A DNA stretch of 64,000 nucleotides from Tolypeutes matacus (GCA_026826555.1 JAKSZT010020697.1:1403660-1467659); one strand, 5' to 3'. Counted from the first letter of the stretch, positions 1 to 12,894 are shown. Numbers and translations are program-made. The notes: generated from the sequence alone by a model not told the origin.

Positions 1-500
1 TATTCAGGCCCATGGTTACAGTAGCTATGGAAATCACACAGCCTAGAAATGGATTATCTGCAAAGAAAATTGAGAGTGCTGTTATGACAAGAACAAGGAT
101 CATGGACTACAAATTACTACTTTATAGTGCTAATTGATGGACAGCAAATCTCAGTGGGTCCAAGAGGTTGTCATATATTAAAATCACATGGGGATTTTTT
201 TTAAAAGTCTGATTCCCAGGCTTTAACTATGGGGACTTCTTGGGTGGAGCAAGATTTTTATTTTGGGGGGGAAAAATAAAACAATTTGGTGATTGTGCTC
301 TCTATCAGGGTCTGTGAATTGCTGATTTTCTGTAGGACATTTAGTTTTAGTCACTTTAATGACTTAAATCTTTTGCTTTATTAGAAAAGAGGATATTTTA
401 ATAGATACTTTAAATGTTTTACATGTATATGTTACATATGTGCATAGATATTTCTCTCAACTAAAAACAATGTTTTTATATAATTCAAAAATATTAGGAG
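1..500. other. No recognisable feature
   Basis: AT-rich sequence without a supportable gene or a repeat I can name. It ends where GC content rises at the probable head of the L1 element. Confidence 0.5.
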
Positions 501-2138
501 GCAAAATGGTATCAGTTTAGTAGGGCACTCGCTGACTTGTTCTCTGAGGATGGCCGAGTGTAGACAGGGTCCTGCCCGGGGGTATGTGCTGTGGGTGCAC
601 ATAACAAGAAGCTTGGGACATCTATCTACAGGCAGATCGATGGCATGGACTGATCGGTAGAGATTCATGAGTTTTAAGCCTGCCTGTGGTGGTTAACACA
701 GATGGCTGAGCCCCACCCTCAGGGAAAAAGGCTGGTTTGAGCCATGACTCCCGCACCCACGACTCCCGCTCCCAGTGTGAGGGAGCATTCTCTGAGAGAG
801 GAGGGTTCTAATAGTATGTGGAGAAGGGTTGCCCTTCTGTGGATTTGGCTGCCTGGACCCCCTCATACCTTTGGGGAGCAGATAAGCCAGCTTGAAGCAG
901 CACCAGGCTGAGGGGAGAGGCGAATCTACTGAGGAAGCCTGATTTAGCCAGCAGAATAGTGACACTGAGGCTTGGCTCTACAGGTGGTGGAGTCAGCCAA
1001 TTTTTCCTCTCTGCTCTGACAATCATCAGAGCTTCACCTCCCTTGGGGAGGCCAGAAAGTGGGAAGTGCCTGCTTAGTTTCTCCAAGCCTAGTTAGACGG
1101 GTGTTCTATAAGAGGACTTATTTGGGTCCCTTATGTCACCAAAAAAAGAAAAAGGAAAAAAATAAGTCACTTTAAAAAATGAATTATTCTTTTAATTTAG
1201 ATTAGTAGCTAAAATCTGCCTCAAAACCTGCAGATAGAACCCTGCAGAGAAATTGATTGATAAACATAAGCAGGCTGAAAGGTTCCACAAGGACCCTAGA
1301 AGAAACACTGTTCCTCCTTAGTTTTGTTTGACTACTTGCTGGTGTGGTTGTTTGGTTTTTCTCTGTTTATTTGTTGTCTCTTGCTTTTCTTTCCTCTTTA
1401 CTCCCCACCTTCATTTTTCCTTCTTTTTTTTTTTTCTTTTTAATTAGGTGCTGCTAGCTTCTCTCTTCTTTGATGTGCTTCTTCTTCAGTGATTTCCCAT
1501 TCTCTGTCTATAGTCATTTTGCCTCCCAAGTTATCTATTCCCCTTCCTTCAACTTTTTACCTTCTGCTTTCTGTTGTAGTTCTTACACATCACATTTTTT
1601 CATTATCCCACAACTTAAGGGTATCAATTTGTATTCTATCTATTCTGTTTTCTTCTTTTCTTAATTAGTATTAATTTTTTACTTTCAGCCCTTCTTAACT
1701 CTTTCTCTCTCTCCTCATCATTCTAGCCTTCTAAATCATTATATATATATTCCTCTATTTGGTTTCCCAGTCCATTGTAGGTACTCCACTTTTTCCCCTA
1801 TTACTCTACACTGCCTACATGACTTAAATATTCATTTCACTAATTCTTATCTGGCTCCTCTTTTAACTTTTATCAATATTATTATTATCTTTCTTCCTTT
1901 CTCACATCTTTCAATTACTCTGCCCTTAATCTTTTGCCTTCAAGGTAACATAGAAAGAAGCAAGGAAATAAAATAAGAAGAAAAAGTCTCAAAGAGAAAA
2001 CTTAACACACACACAGAACCACCACATAATAAAACTCTAGAGCAGAGAGAGAAGCTAATCACCTGAATAAATCCATCAAGATAAAATGTTGACTAGAGGG
2101 CAACAAAAATTACAAACCACACTGAGAAACAGGAAGAC
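500..2138 (+). promoter_or_regulatory. Candidate L1 5'UTR
   Basis: This stretch sits directly upstream of ORF1. Bases 510-1130 are clearly richer in G and C than the flanks. Bases 1330-1930 are strongly pyrimidine-rich. A purine-rich leader (1940-2138) then runs into the ORF1 start. Mammalian L1 5'UTRs carry an internal promoter, but I recognise no specific factor site. Assignment rests on position and composition only, so part could be unrelated flanking DNA. Confidence 0.5.
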
Positions 2139-3030
2139 ATGGACCAGTCCAATGAAAAAATTAAAAACCATGAAGAGATGCAGAAAATTGAAAAACTAAT
2201 CAAAGCTTTCCAAATAAATATCATGGACCAACTTAATGAAGTGAAGGAAGAGATTAAGGATCTAAAGAAGACACTGGGAGAATATACTGAAGAGACTGTA
2301 AACAAACTCAAAACGATAATGGATATGATGGTGATCAATGGCACAATGCAAGAAATTAAAAAAGACACTGGATTCCAAAACATCAGATTTGAACAGGCAG
2401 CAGTAGGAGTTAGTGATGTGGAAGACAATAGATCTGAAATCAAACAAATAGTAGAACAGATAGACAAAAAAATAGAAGAAATCCAGCAGGATTCAGGGAT
2501 TTAACTGACAACACAAAATGCACAAACATATGCATTATGGGCATCCCAGAAGGAGAAGAGAAGGGAAAGGGAACAGAAGGAGTGCTGAAGGAAATAATGT
2601 CTGAAAATTTCCCAACCCTATTGAGAGAGATGGATGTGCAGATCCAGGAAGCACAGCACACCCTAAGCAGGATAAATCTAAACAGGGCAACTCCAAGACA
2701 ATACTTGTCAAAATGTCCAATACTCAAGACAAAGAGAAAATACTCAAAGCAGCAAGAGAAAAGAGGACCATCACATACAAGGGAAGCACAATAAGATTAA
2801 GGGCTGATTTCTCATCTGAAACCATGGAGGAAAGAAGACAGTGGTATGACATAGTCAAAGTACTAAAAGAAAAAAACTTCCAGCCGCAAATTCTCTATCC
2901 AGCAAAACTGGCATTCAAAAATGTTGGAGAGTTCAAAATATTTACAGATAATCAGAAATTAAGAAAGTATGTCAGTAAGAAACCTGCACTTCAAGAAATA
3001 CTAAAGGAAGTTCAACAAGTTGAAAGATAA
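2139..3030 (+). pseudogene. L1 ORF1 (nucleic-acid chaperone), frameshifted
   Basis: ORF1p is the L1 RNA-binding trimeric chaperone that packages L1 RNA in the cytoplasm. The ATG at 2139 opens a lysine/glutamate-rich helical region typical of the coiled coil, up to a stop at 2502. The RRM-like part continues in another frame from about 2490, with MGIPEGEEKGKG then QIQEAQHTL and NRATPRQYL. The C-terminal domain follows in a third frame from about 2713 (ILKAAREKRTITYKGS, then LKEKNFQPQILYPAKL) and ends at 3030. Two frameshifts, near 2495 and near 2710-2790, make it non-functional. The domain order and total length of about 295 codons fit a complete ORF1. The identification is firm. A long reading frame on the opposite strand here is a shadow. 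Confidence 0.9.
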
Positions 3031-3127
3031 AAACAAGGGAGAGAGAGTTGGAGGAGAGTTTAAAAAGCACTAAAAACACAAAAACAAAAACAAAACAACA
3101 TATGACATACATTAACCCAAAGAAAAT

Positions 3128-6100
3128 ATGGCTGAAGTCAGAAATTCATTGCGAGTAATAACACTAAATGTTAATGGATTAAATTCACAACTCAAGAGAC
3201 ACAGATTGGCAGAATGGATAAAGAAATATGATTCATCTATATGCTGTCTACAAGAAACCCATCTTCGACCCAGGGATTCAAGGAGGCTGAAAGTGAATGG
3301 CTGGAAAATAATTTTACAAGCTAACAATATCCAAAAAAGGGCAGGAGGACCTATTCTAATATCAGACAAAATAGACTTTAAATGCAAAACTATTGTAAGA
3401 GACAGAGATGGACACTATATATTAGTAAAAGGGGTAACATCTCAAGAAGAGAGAACAATGATAAACATTTATGCACCTAATCGGGGTGCCCCAAAATACA
3501 TGAGGCAAACTCTGGAAAAACTAAGTTGAGAAATAAATGCCTCTACAGTTATACCGGGAGACTTTAATACACCATTATCATCATTAGACAGAATATCCAG
3601 ACAGAGAATCAATAAACAATGGCTCTGAACAATACATTAGAGGACCTGGACTTAATAGACATATACAGAACACTACAACCAAATACAGCAGGATTTACAT
3701 TCTTCTTGTGTCCACATGGATCCTACTCCAAGATAGACCACATGCTATGCCACAGAACAACTCTCAATGGATCCAGAAAGATTGAGATTATACAAAGTAA
3801 TATCTCTGACCACAATGAAATGAAATTGGAAATCACTAAGGGCCAGAGAAACAGGTTAGGGACAAAGATATGGAACTTAAACAACACAAACTTAGACAAA
3901 CAGTGGGTCAAGGAGGACAACAAATAAAAAATGGGATGCAGCAAAAGCTGTTCTGAGAGCGAAGTTCATAGCCATAAATACATATATTAAAAAAGAAGAA
4001 AGAGCTAAAATTGAAGACCTGATTGCTTACTTGGAGGAATTGGAAAAACAACAACAAACTAAACCTAAAGGAAGTAGAAAGAAGGAAATAAAAAAGATTA
4101 GAGCAGAACAAAATGAAATAGAGAATAAGAAAGCACTGGAAAAAAATTAACAAAACCAAAAGCCTGTTCTTCAAGAAGATCAACAAAATTGACAAACCCT
4201 TAGCCAGACTAACAAAGAAAAAGAGAAAGCAGATGCAAATACACAAAATAAGTAATGAACAAGGGGATATCACTACTGACCCCACAGAAATAAAGCATAT
4301 CGTAAGAGGATACTTTGAAAAATTATATGCCAACAAGAATTATAATTTAGAGGAAATGGACAAGTTTCTAGAAACTCACAAACAGCCTACATTAATGAAT
4401 AAAGAAATTGATGAACTCAACAGTCCAATTACCAGCAAAGAGATAGAATCAGCCATCAAAAACCTCCCAACTAAGAAGAGCCCAGGACCAGATGGCTTCA
4501 CAGCTGAATTCTACCAAACATTCCGAAAAGAGCTAACACCAATTATGCTTAAGCTCTTCCAAAAAATGGAAGTAGAAGGAACATTGCCTAACTCATTCTA
4601 TGATGCCAACATTACCCTAATACCAAAACCAAACAAAGATACCACAAGAAAGGAAAATTACACACCCATTTCTTTAATGAACCTAGATGCTAAAATCCTC
4701 AAAAAATATTTGCTAATTGCATTCAACAACATATCAAAAGGATTATACACCATGACCAAGTGGGTTTCATCCCGGGTATGCAAGGATGGTTCAATATAAG
4801 AAAATCAATCAATGTAATACACCACATAAAGAGATTGAAAGAAAAAAAATCACATGATCATCTCTATAGATGTAGAAAAGGCATTCAACAAAATACAGCA
4901 CACTTTCCTAATAGAAACAATGCAAAAGAGAAGAATAGAAGTAAACTTTCTGAATATGATAAAGGGTATATATGAAAAACCCAAAGCTAACATCATCTTC
5001 AGTGGTGAAATCCTAAAAGCCTTCCCACTGAGATTGGGATCAAGACAAGGATGCCCACTATCAGTACTCCAATTTAATATTGTCTTAGAAGTACTTGCTT
5101 GAGCACTGAGTCAAGAAAATGATATTAAAAGCATCTAGATGGGAAAAGAAGAAGTAAAAATTTCATTATTTGCAGAGGACATGATCTTATATGTAGAAGG
5201 CTCTGAGAAATCTACAACAAAGATTCTAGAAGTTATAAAGGAGTTCAGTAATGTCTCATACTAAAAGAACAATGCTCAAAAATCAGTAGCATTTCTGTAC
5301 ACCAATAATGAGCAATGTGAGGAGGAAATTTAAAAAATACCATTTACAATAGTAACTAAAAGAATCAAATACCAAGGAATGAATTTAACTAAAGATGTAA
5401 AGGACTTATACACAGAAAACTACACAACACTGTTAAAGGAAATCAAAGAAGACTTAAATAAATGGAAGAATATACCCTGTTCATGGATAGGAAGACTAAA
5501 CATCCTCAAGATGCCTATCCTACCCAAACTAATCTACAGATTTAATGCAATCCCAAAAAAATTAACACTGTTTTTTTAAGGAACTGGAAAAACTAACTAC
5601 AAAATATATTTGGAAAAGAAAGAGGCCATGAGTCACCAAAGACATATTGAAAAAGAAAAATGAAGTTGGAGGTATCACATTACCTGACTTTAAAACAGAC
5701 AACAAAACTACATGGTATTGGCACAAGGAGAGAACTACTGACCAATGAAACCGAATTGAGAGTACTGATATAGATCCTCGCATACACAGTCATCTGATAT
5801 TTGACAAGGTCACCAAGCCCACTCAGTTCAGAGAGAATGTCCTCTTTAACAAGTGGTGCTTGGAGAACTGGATATCCATATCCAAAAGAATGAGGGAAGA
5901 ATACCTTCTCATACATTATACAAAAATCAACTCAAGATGGATCAAAGATCTAAATATAAGAGTCAAAACCATAAAGACCTTGGAAGATAATGTAGGGAAA
6001 CATCGACAGGACCTTGTAATAGGAAATGGTTTCATGAACTTCATAACCTACCCAATGGGAGAAAATATTTGACAAACATATATGTGATAGGAGACTAATA

Positions 6101-6770
6101 TCCTGCATATATAAAGAAATCCTACATCTTGAAAATAAAAAACAAAAAACCTATTGAAAAAATGGGCAAGTGATGTGAAAAGAAACTTCTCCAAGGAAGA
6201 AATACAAATGGCTAAAAAGCACATGAAAAAAATGCTCAACATCGCTAGCTATTAGGGAAATGCAAATCAAAACTACAATGAGATACCATCTTACACCCAT
6301 CAGAATGGCAGCTATTTAAAAAACAGCAGTCTCTAAGTGTTGGAGAGGATGTGGAGGAATAGGAACACTCATCCACTGCTGGTGGGATTGTGTAATGGCC
6401 CAGCCACTGTGGAGGACAGTTTGGTGGTTACTCAGAAAACTAACCAGATCTTCCGTATGATTCAGCCATTCCACTGCTGGGTATATACCCAGAAGAACTG
6501 AAAGCAAAGACACAAACAGATATATGTGCACCAATGTTCATAGCGGTATTGTTCACCATTGCCAAATGTTGGAATCAGCCCCAGTGCCCATCAAGAGATG
6601 AATGGATAAGCAAAATGTGGTACATACATACAATGTAATATTACTCAGCTGTAAGAGGGAATAAAGTGCTAACACACAGAATAACGTGGATGAATCTTGA
6701 AGACCTTCTGTTGAGTGAAGCAAGCCAGGCATTGAAGGATGAACAGTATATGACCTCACTGATTTGAATT
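3128..6770 (+). pseudogene. L1 ORF2 (endonuclease-reverse transcriptase), decayed
   Basis: ORF2p nicks DNA and reverse-transcribes L1 RNA at the target. The ATG at 3128 opens the endonuclease domain: TLNVNGLNS and CLQETHL are seen, then GDFNTPLS after a stop at 3527, then SKIDHMLCH and SDHNEMKLEI up to about 3830. The catalytic-type D, N and H residues are still visible. The RT region starts near 4440 ([15 protein letters not shown], then TLIPKPNKD). The RT active-site block reads LFAEDMILY at about 5165, so the normal FADD is FAED. The C-terminal region follows to DEWISKMWYIHTM (about 6600) and a terminal stop near 6765. Many stops and frameshifts are present. About 150 bp seem missing near 6040. 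No functional protein can be made. Confidence 0.9.
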
Positions 6771-9373
6771 GAGGAAAGTGAGCAGTCTCTGATAACCATT
6801 ATCTGAAAGATAGGTTAACTAGGAAGAGAAAGAGAAGAGTAGGTTGTGAGCCATCACCCATATGGACATAATCTACAGTAAAGTGATAGAGTATAGTTGC
6901 ATATTGAAGGAAAGGACAGATGGGTAGTGATATTACTGGGTTCGGTTGTGCAGGGTTGACAGGTAGGTAGATTAGGAAGGGCAGGTTAGAATACCCAGGG
7001 CATGTAACTATGAATCTTGTCATCCAATGAGTCAAGACAAGGGAGTGTCATATGCCCCAGGGGGATGGGGAGGAAGGAACAGAAAAGATCAAACAGGGGG
7101 TATTTAGTGGTCATGGGAAATGTTTTTAAATACCTTACTGTAATGGACACAGGACATGGTAAATATCATCAAAAATTATTAAACTGCACCATATTAATTG
7201 TAAACTATACTGTGAATCATTGGCAATGTTTAGTAGCTATGCTTGACTATCTGTATAATAGTTATAACAATGCTACCATCCCCCCCCCCCAAAAAAAAAG
7301 GTTTTAATATGGGGTGAGGAAAGGGGAAGGAGGTTGGGTATATGAGAGTCTCTAGTATTCTGTGTGTGACTTTGCTGTGACCTAAAACTTCTTTGAAAAT
7401 TAAGTGAAATTTTAGGCGACAATGGGGAATGAGAGGGGGAGGGTGCCATGGTACAGACTGGACACCCGATAATGCTGTGATAAAAGGAAAAAAATAATGA
7501 AAATAAATTTTTTTTGTTTTTTTCCCAGTTTTTGAATGTCCCAATCTGTTAACTATATTTTATTTTTCATTTTTTCCCCTGAGTTTCCATGTATTTTATC
7601 TCTTTCATTTAAGTTTATCATTATTATTTCATTTTCCTATTAATTTATTTGGTTATTATATGGGTTTCATTATCAAGGAAGGTTTAGATCACAGAAGGGT
7701 TACAATGGGGCTGCAGAGGAGAATTGGTGGCGGTGTCTGGGATGGGGGATTCATGGGAGGAAGTTCATCTGAATATACATGAAAGATATATAAAATTGTT
7801 TAAATGATCAAGGGATGGGGCATGGTCACAGTGGGTAGACAATTACTCAATAAATGAGGGAGTACTGAATTTCCAGCCTGGAGAGCTCTGCCATGTTTTC
7901 CAAGGGAATAGCAACAGTCCCCTGAGTGCAGAGGCAGTGTCTGGCAAAAGAGGATGGTCCACTAATAGGTTCTTGTTATTGATGACTAGACTTAGAGTCC
8001 TTGCTCTTGTAATTGAAACTTAGCCTACTGTTATGGAGTGCCTAAGTGTTGTGACCTGAGAACTTCCTTGTTCTAATGTGGACTCTCGCTAAGCCAAACT
8101 CAGTATATGAATGCATTACCTTCTCCCCAGTGTGGGACATGACTCCCGGCAATGAGCCTCCCTGGCAATGAGGGTTTACTACCTAGTACCAACTGGCAAT
8201 GTGACTGGAAAAAGACCTTGAATAAAAAAGGGAAATGTAAAGGCAAATGAGTTCATGTGGCTAAGAGACTTCAAAGAGAGTCGGGAGGTCATCCCAGAGG
8301 TAATGCTTATGCACACCTCAGTAGGATCTCATAGAGCACCAAAGTGAATATCATCCCACAAAAAGGGGCTCCAGAGGGCTCGGGAGACACTCAGGTCCTA
8401 TATAAGGAGGGATAGCTCCAGAGATTGATGCCTTATTAGTGAGCTCTACTTTGGAATCTGTGCTCTTGAGAGCTACAGAGTTGGACTCAAATAAGTCCTC
8501 CCTGCACATGGTCCATCGGTCCTTTCTATTCAAACCTATATGTGATACTGGAGTTCGTGGATGTACTTCCAAAGACTGGAGCCTCTGGCCTGCCCATGTG
8601 CCTGCTGTGCCTGTAATCTTGGTGGAGCTGCAACTCCTACTCTACAGCTCAATGGACTCACCCAAGTCACCTGGTGAGGAGACGATGATGGACAATGCCC
8701 ATCCCAGGGAACAGAGAGAGCCTGCAGCTGCAGACAAGATAGTCCCATCCACCGTTTCCATGGGATATAAGCCCCCTCTCACTTGGAGGTGGAGTGGACA
8801 TCACCATCCCAGACTCCTCAGGATTATGGGAAGAGCTATGGGCTAGAGTCAACTTAATGGTATTCTGTTGTAGACATATTGTGATTCAAGCAATGGAAGA
8901 AATTATAACTGTGAGGTGGAGCCAATGGCCACTAGACGCTTTCGTGGCAGGGAAGAGAAAATCACTTGTAATACAGGGGCTTTTTCAGGACTTGGGACAT
9001 TTTCAGGACATTACAATGACAGATATAGGCCATTTTACATCAGCTTATACCATGCAGAACTGTGTGGGAAAGAGTTTGGTCCACAATGTGAACTATGGTC
9101 CATGCTTAGTGGCAAAGACCCAGGATGTCTATATCCATTGCAGGTGATGTGCCCCAATAATGAAAGATGTTTATGTGGGAAGAGGGAACATGGGAATCCC
9201 TGTAATTTTTGTGTAACATTTATGTAATCCAAGCATCTTTTAAAAAATATATATATAAAAAAATAACGTTTACATAAGCAAATGTACATATATGCATATA
9301 TATTTATATATCATTTTACAAATATTGGTTTGTATTGTGAAATTTTTGAATTTTACTCACAATAAAAAAAAAT
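6771..9373 (+). mobile_element. L1 long 3'UTR (copy A)
   Basis: The stretch between the ORF2 end and an A-rich tail at 9362-9373. It has two parts, about 7020-7510 and 7550-9373, and both are contiguous and in the same order in the minus-strand copy at 53276-55985. Parts also recur at 11120-12865, 24243-25559 and 62945-64000. It includes a C run followed by an A run at 7279-7299. The long length and recurrence show that it is the 3' end of the L1 rather than a separate insertion. Confidence 0.8.
8403..8846 (+). other. Recurrent reading frame inside the L1 3'UTR
   Basis: A plus-sense frame of about 135-140 codons lies here; the first ATG is at 8439. Recognisable blocks include STLESVLLRATELDSNKSS, LFKPICDTG, DWSLWPAHVPAVP and MDSPKSPGEE. 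The same blocks in the same frame appear in the copies at 11842-12315 (open), 53876-54214 minus (open), 24851-25203 minus (one frameshift) and 63209-63632 (one frameshift). I recognise no domain. Shared ancestry alone keeps a chance frame similar, so coding is unproven. Confidence 0.35.
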
Positions 9374-10040
9374 TAAATTGGAGATTCCTTCTTGAGAAAA
9401 ATATTTCTTGATTTGTACATCCATTATTCTTGACCTTTTTATTGTCTTTGTTGGGCTATACTTTAAGAAGAAGTTATTTTTCCAACTTTTACCTCACAGT
9501 GGCCATGCCACCTTCATTGTCATTCAGGATATATGGCATGTTTAAATAAATCATTTAGCCTGTAATTATTGTGGGAAATTACCATGTACATGAAATCACC
9601 CATTATTCATGCTAGATGCATGATATTGTATTTCACATCCTAAGAATCCAATGTGATTTTAATTTTGGATTATTAAAAGCAGTTTTCTTTGTCAATAAAG
9701 GGGATCCTTATGCCTTATGTGTTTTAGCAGTTATAAATTCACACACAAGATCTGTTAATGTCATCATTTATTTTTATTAAATTAAGGAGTTTTCAAATTA
9801 ATACTCATAAAAAACATTTTATGAATCTCTACATTTGTAGACTTATCAGTATTTAACAATCCATCAAAATGTATTGAAATGGAATTATTGTAGCAAAATA
9901 TATGAATGTTTACATAATCTTTGGTAACTATTATCAAGCAACCTTCAAATTTGACTTTATCTGAATTTATTAGAATTATTTTAATTATAAAATAAATGTA
10001 TTTCCATATTAAACATCCAAAGTTTACAATAGCTTAGAGG
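9374..10040. other. AT-rich DNA, nothing recognised
   Basis: No reading frame, repeat or RNA gene that I can support. It follows the L1 tail directly. Confidence 0.4.
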
Positions 10041-10044
10041 GTGA

Positions 10045-10335
10045 AATATAAAATTGACCTTTCAAAACTTACTATTTCCCAATCCCACTCCCCAGAGGTA
10101 ACTGTTAATTCCTTACATAATATAACAGATTTTTCAGATTATACATTTACATAGTATTTGTTTTAATATCTCTTTCTACATACATGTGGTATCAATATTC
10201 TCCATATTTCTACAAATATATGGATATGGTATAGTTTTCTAATGAAAACAAATGTGGAATATTATGTTCTCTGCTTTATTAGTAAAGTGAAATCATGATA
10301 CACATTTTTTTAAACCCTGGCGATAGTATACTGTC
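10045..10335 (+). repeat. Possible ancient LINE 3'-end relic
   Basis: The block around 10085-10130, with 'cccagaggtaactgtta', followed by T-rich and A-rich text resembles the conserved 3' part of old mammalian LINE copies. It is too diverged to name. The assignment is from memory of the family only. Confidence 0.3.
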
Positions 10336-11119
10336 TCTTCATATTTTTCTTCTATATATTATCCATCTGATTTATATATGATGTTTGCAAGTCAGTTTTT
10401 TCATATCTTTAAGTTTTGAACTTTTCCCATTTTTTTCTTTTCATTTTTATAGAGTTCAGATAATTACATTTTTTACTTAAGTCAACATATTTATTTTCCA
10501 TATGTTTTTTTTTAGTATTGATCTCAAATGATCTGGATTTTATTTTCATATGAGTTTAAGATACTCTTCCTTTTTTCTGACTAATCAGGAATCCATCAAT
10601 GGATCAATAATACTATCAATTGAGTTATATATTAGCAAAAACCTGCTCATATCTGCTGTGGCTGAGAGGAAAGATGTCATCAACTTCTTTACAATCGAAT
10701 TCAAGGGATAAAATACTTCAAGATAAGATCATAATCACTCAAATGAGAAAGAAGTGGAGTTATGTTTTTAAAATTGTAAAACTGAAGTTTCCAACTCTGA
10801 TGGAACTTGGGTATTCAATAAGCTTATACTAGATTTCTCTGTTGAAAATGTTTCAAAAATAGTAACAAATTCTCCATATATTCTAATAAAACTACATGAT
10901 CACAATAAAACTGAAAGATTTTTGAAGTCCAGCTTCAATAACATTAGTTCAAAGTGTTAACACTAGTTATATTATGAAAACTAGAAGCACAGAATCGCAG
11001 TTCCAAATATCTCTGAAAGTATTAAAAAATGATTTAATTATAATAGTTTCAATACATTTGGTTCCAAAGGAAGTTAAAGACAAAAAGTTGGTGTCCTTGG
11101 CTGTAAGGAAAGGAGGGCT
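10336..11119. other. AT-rich DNA, nothing recognised
   Basis: Only short chance reading frames occur, for example 10620-10832, with no family resemblance. Confidence 0.4.
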
Positions 11120-12865
11120 ATTTTTAGTTTAGTTTTTTTTTTTTTAAGTTTTCATGTATTTTATCTCTTACATTTAAACTTATAATTATTATTTCATTTT
11201 CCTATAAATTGTATTTGGGTATTATATTGGCTTCATCTTTAAAGAAGCTTTGAATCACAGAAGGGTTACAACTGGAGTGGGAAAGGATCATTGGTGGAGG
11301 GTGTCAGGAATGGGGGCTTCATGGGAGGAAGTTCACCTGAACATATATAAAAGGTGTATAAAATTGTTCAAAGGCTCACAGGGCATGGTCACAGTGGGTG
11401 GAGAATCGCTTATAAAGGAGAGAATACAGACCTCCCATCCTGGAGAGCTCTGCCACATTCTCCAAGGGAGCAGCAACAGTCCCCCAAGTGCAGGGGTAGT
11501 GTCTGGCTAAGCAGGATGATCTACTGATGGGTTCTTGTTATTGATAACTAGCTTTATGAGTCTTTGCTTTTGAAACTGAAACATCCTATTGTTATGGGGT
11601 GCCTAAGGGTTGCCTCCTGAGAGCCTCCTTGTTGCTCAAATGTGGCCTCTCTCTAAGCAAAACTCAGCAAATGAATGCATTACTTTCCTCACAGCATGGG
11701 ACATTGACTCCCGGGGATGAGCCTCCCTAGCAACAAGGGATTACTACCTAGTGCCTACTGGCAATACAACTGGAAAAAGACCTTGAATAAAAGGGGGAAA
11801 AAGTAAAGACATATGAGTTCATATGGATAAGAGATTTCAAAGTGAGTCAGGAGGTCATCCCAGAGCTAACGCTTATGCATATCTCAGTAGGACCTCATAG
11901 GCTTCCAATGTGGATATCACTCCTGAGGGCTCTGGAGATACCCAGTCCTATATCAGGGCATATAGCTCTTGAGCTTGGCACCTTATCAGTGGGCCCTAGT
12001 TTGGAATCTGTGCTGCTGAGAGCTATAGAGTTGGATGAAAATATGTCCTCCCTGGACCAGGTCCATCAGTCCCTTCTATTCAAATCTATATGTGGTGTTG
12101 GAGTTTGTAGGTGTACTTCCAGGGACTGTAGTCTTTGGCCTGCCCATGTGCCCACTGGGCCCAGAATCTCAGTGCAGCTGCAACTCCTACTCTACAGCAC
12201 AATAGACTCACCCAGGACATCTGGTGGGGAAATGATGATGGACAACGGCCATCCCAAGGAATGGAGAGAGTCTGCAGCTGCAGGCAGGATAATCTCATCC
12301 ATCTTATCCATGTAATATAAGCCCCCTATCACTTGGAGGTGAAGTGGCCATCACCATCTCAGGCTCCTCAGGATTGGGGGGAGAGCTATGGACTAGAGTG
12401 AACTTACTGGTATTCTGTTATAGACATATTGTGATTCAAGTAATGGAAGAAATTACAAAATTAATGTGGAGCCAGTGGCCACTGGATGCTTTGGGGGCAG
12501 GAAGAAGGTAAAGCAATTGTAATATGGGTGTCTTTTGGGGACTTGGGAATTATACTGAGTGACATTGCAACGTCAGATATAAGCCATTTTACATCATCAT
12601 GTAACTTGCAGAACTGTGTGGGAGAAAGTGTGGTCTACAGTGTGAACTATAGTCCATGCTTAGTGGCAAAGGCTCAGAATGTGTATATCCATTGCAAGTG
12701 GTGTGCCACACTAATGAAAGATGTTTATGTGGGAGATTATGGGAGGTGTGGGAGGTGGAGCATATGGGAATCCCTATAATTTTTGTGTAACACTTATGTA
12801 ATCAAAGTATCTTTTAAAAAATAAAAATATACATATTTTAAAAAAGCAAATAAGCAAAAAAAATG
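11120..12865 (+). mobile_element. 5'-truncated L1 3'UTR (copy B)
   Basis: From about 11145 to 12830 this matches copy A from about 7560 to 9260 base for base over long runs, for example in the blocks at 11395-11490, 11990-12260 and 12600-12800. It begins after a T run (11129-11145) and ends in an A-rich tail at 12815-12863. It lacks the last roughly 100 bases seen before the tail of copy A. The shared frame is open from 11842 to 12315 here, extended upstream by an indel. Confidence 0.85.
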
Positions 12866-12894
12866 TTTGTGAGGGGAGAAAAGCATGGATTGCT

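Larger units (their letters stand above)
500..9373 (+). mobile_element. Near full-length degenerate L1 retrotransposon (copy A)
   Basis: The order is GC-rich head and pyrimidine-rich leader, ORF1, 97-bp spacer, ORF2, long 3'UTR, A-rich end at about 9362-9373. ORF1 and ORF2 are recognised by translation. The 3'UTR is delimited by its homology to four other copies in the window. Both proteins are broken by frameshifts and stops, so the element is dead. The 5' edge is a guess from the change in composition near 500. I could not find a convincing target-site duplication. The total of about 8.9 kb is longer than the 6-7 kb usual for mammalian L1, mainly because of the 3'UTR. Confidence 0.75.

Noticed and set aside
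2093..2467. 124-codon minus-strand frame
   Set aside because: It is the opposite strand of the L1 ORF1 coiled-coil region and has no independent signal.
3908..4336. 142-codon minus-strand frame
   Set aside because: Shadow of ORF2 on the opposite strand; its composition reflects the A-rich coding strand.
7230..7544. Minus-strand frame whose counterpart is seen again at 55134-55322
   Set aside because: The similarity is explained by shared L1 3'UTR sequence; the frame is antisense, short and ends differently in the two copies.
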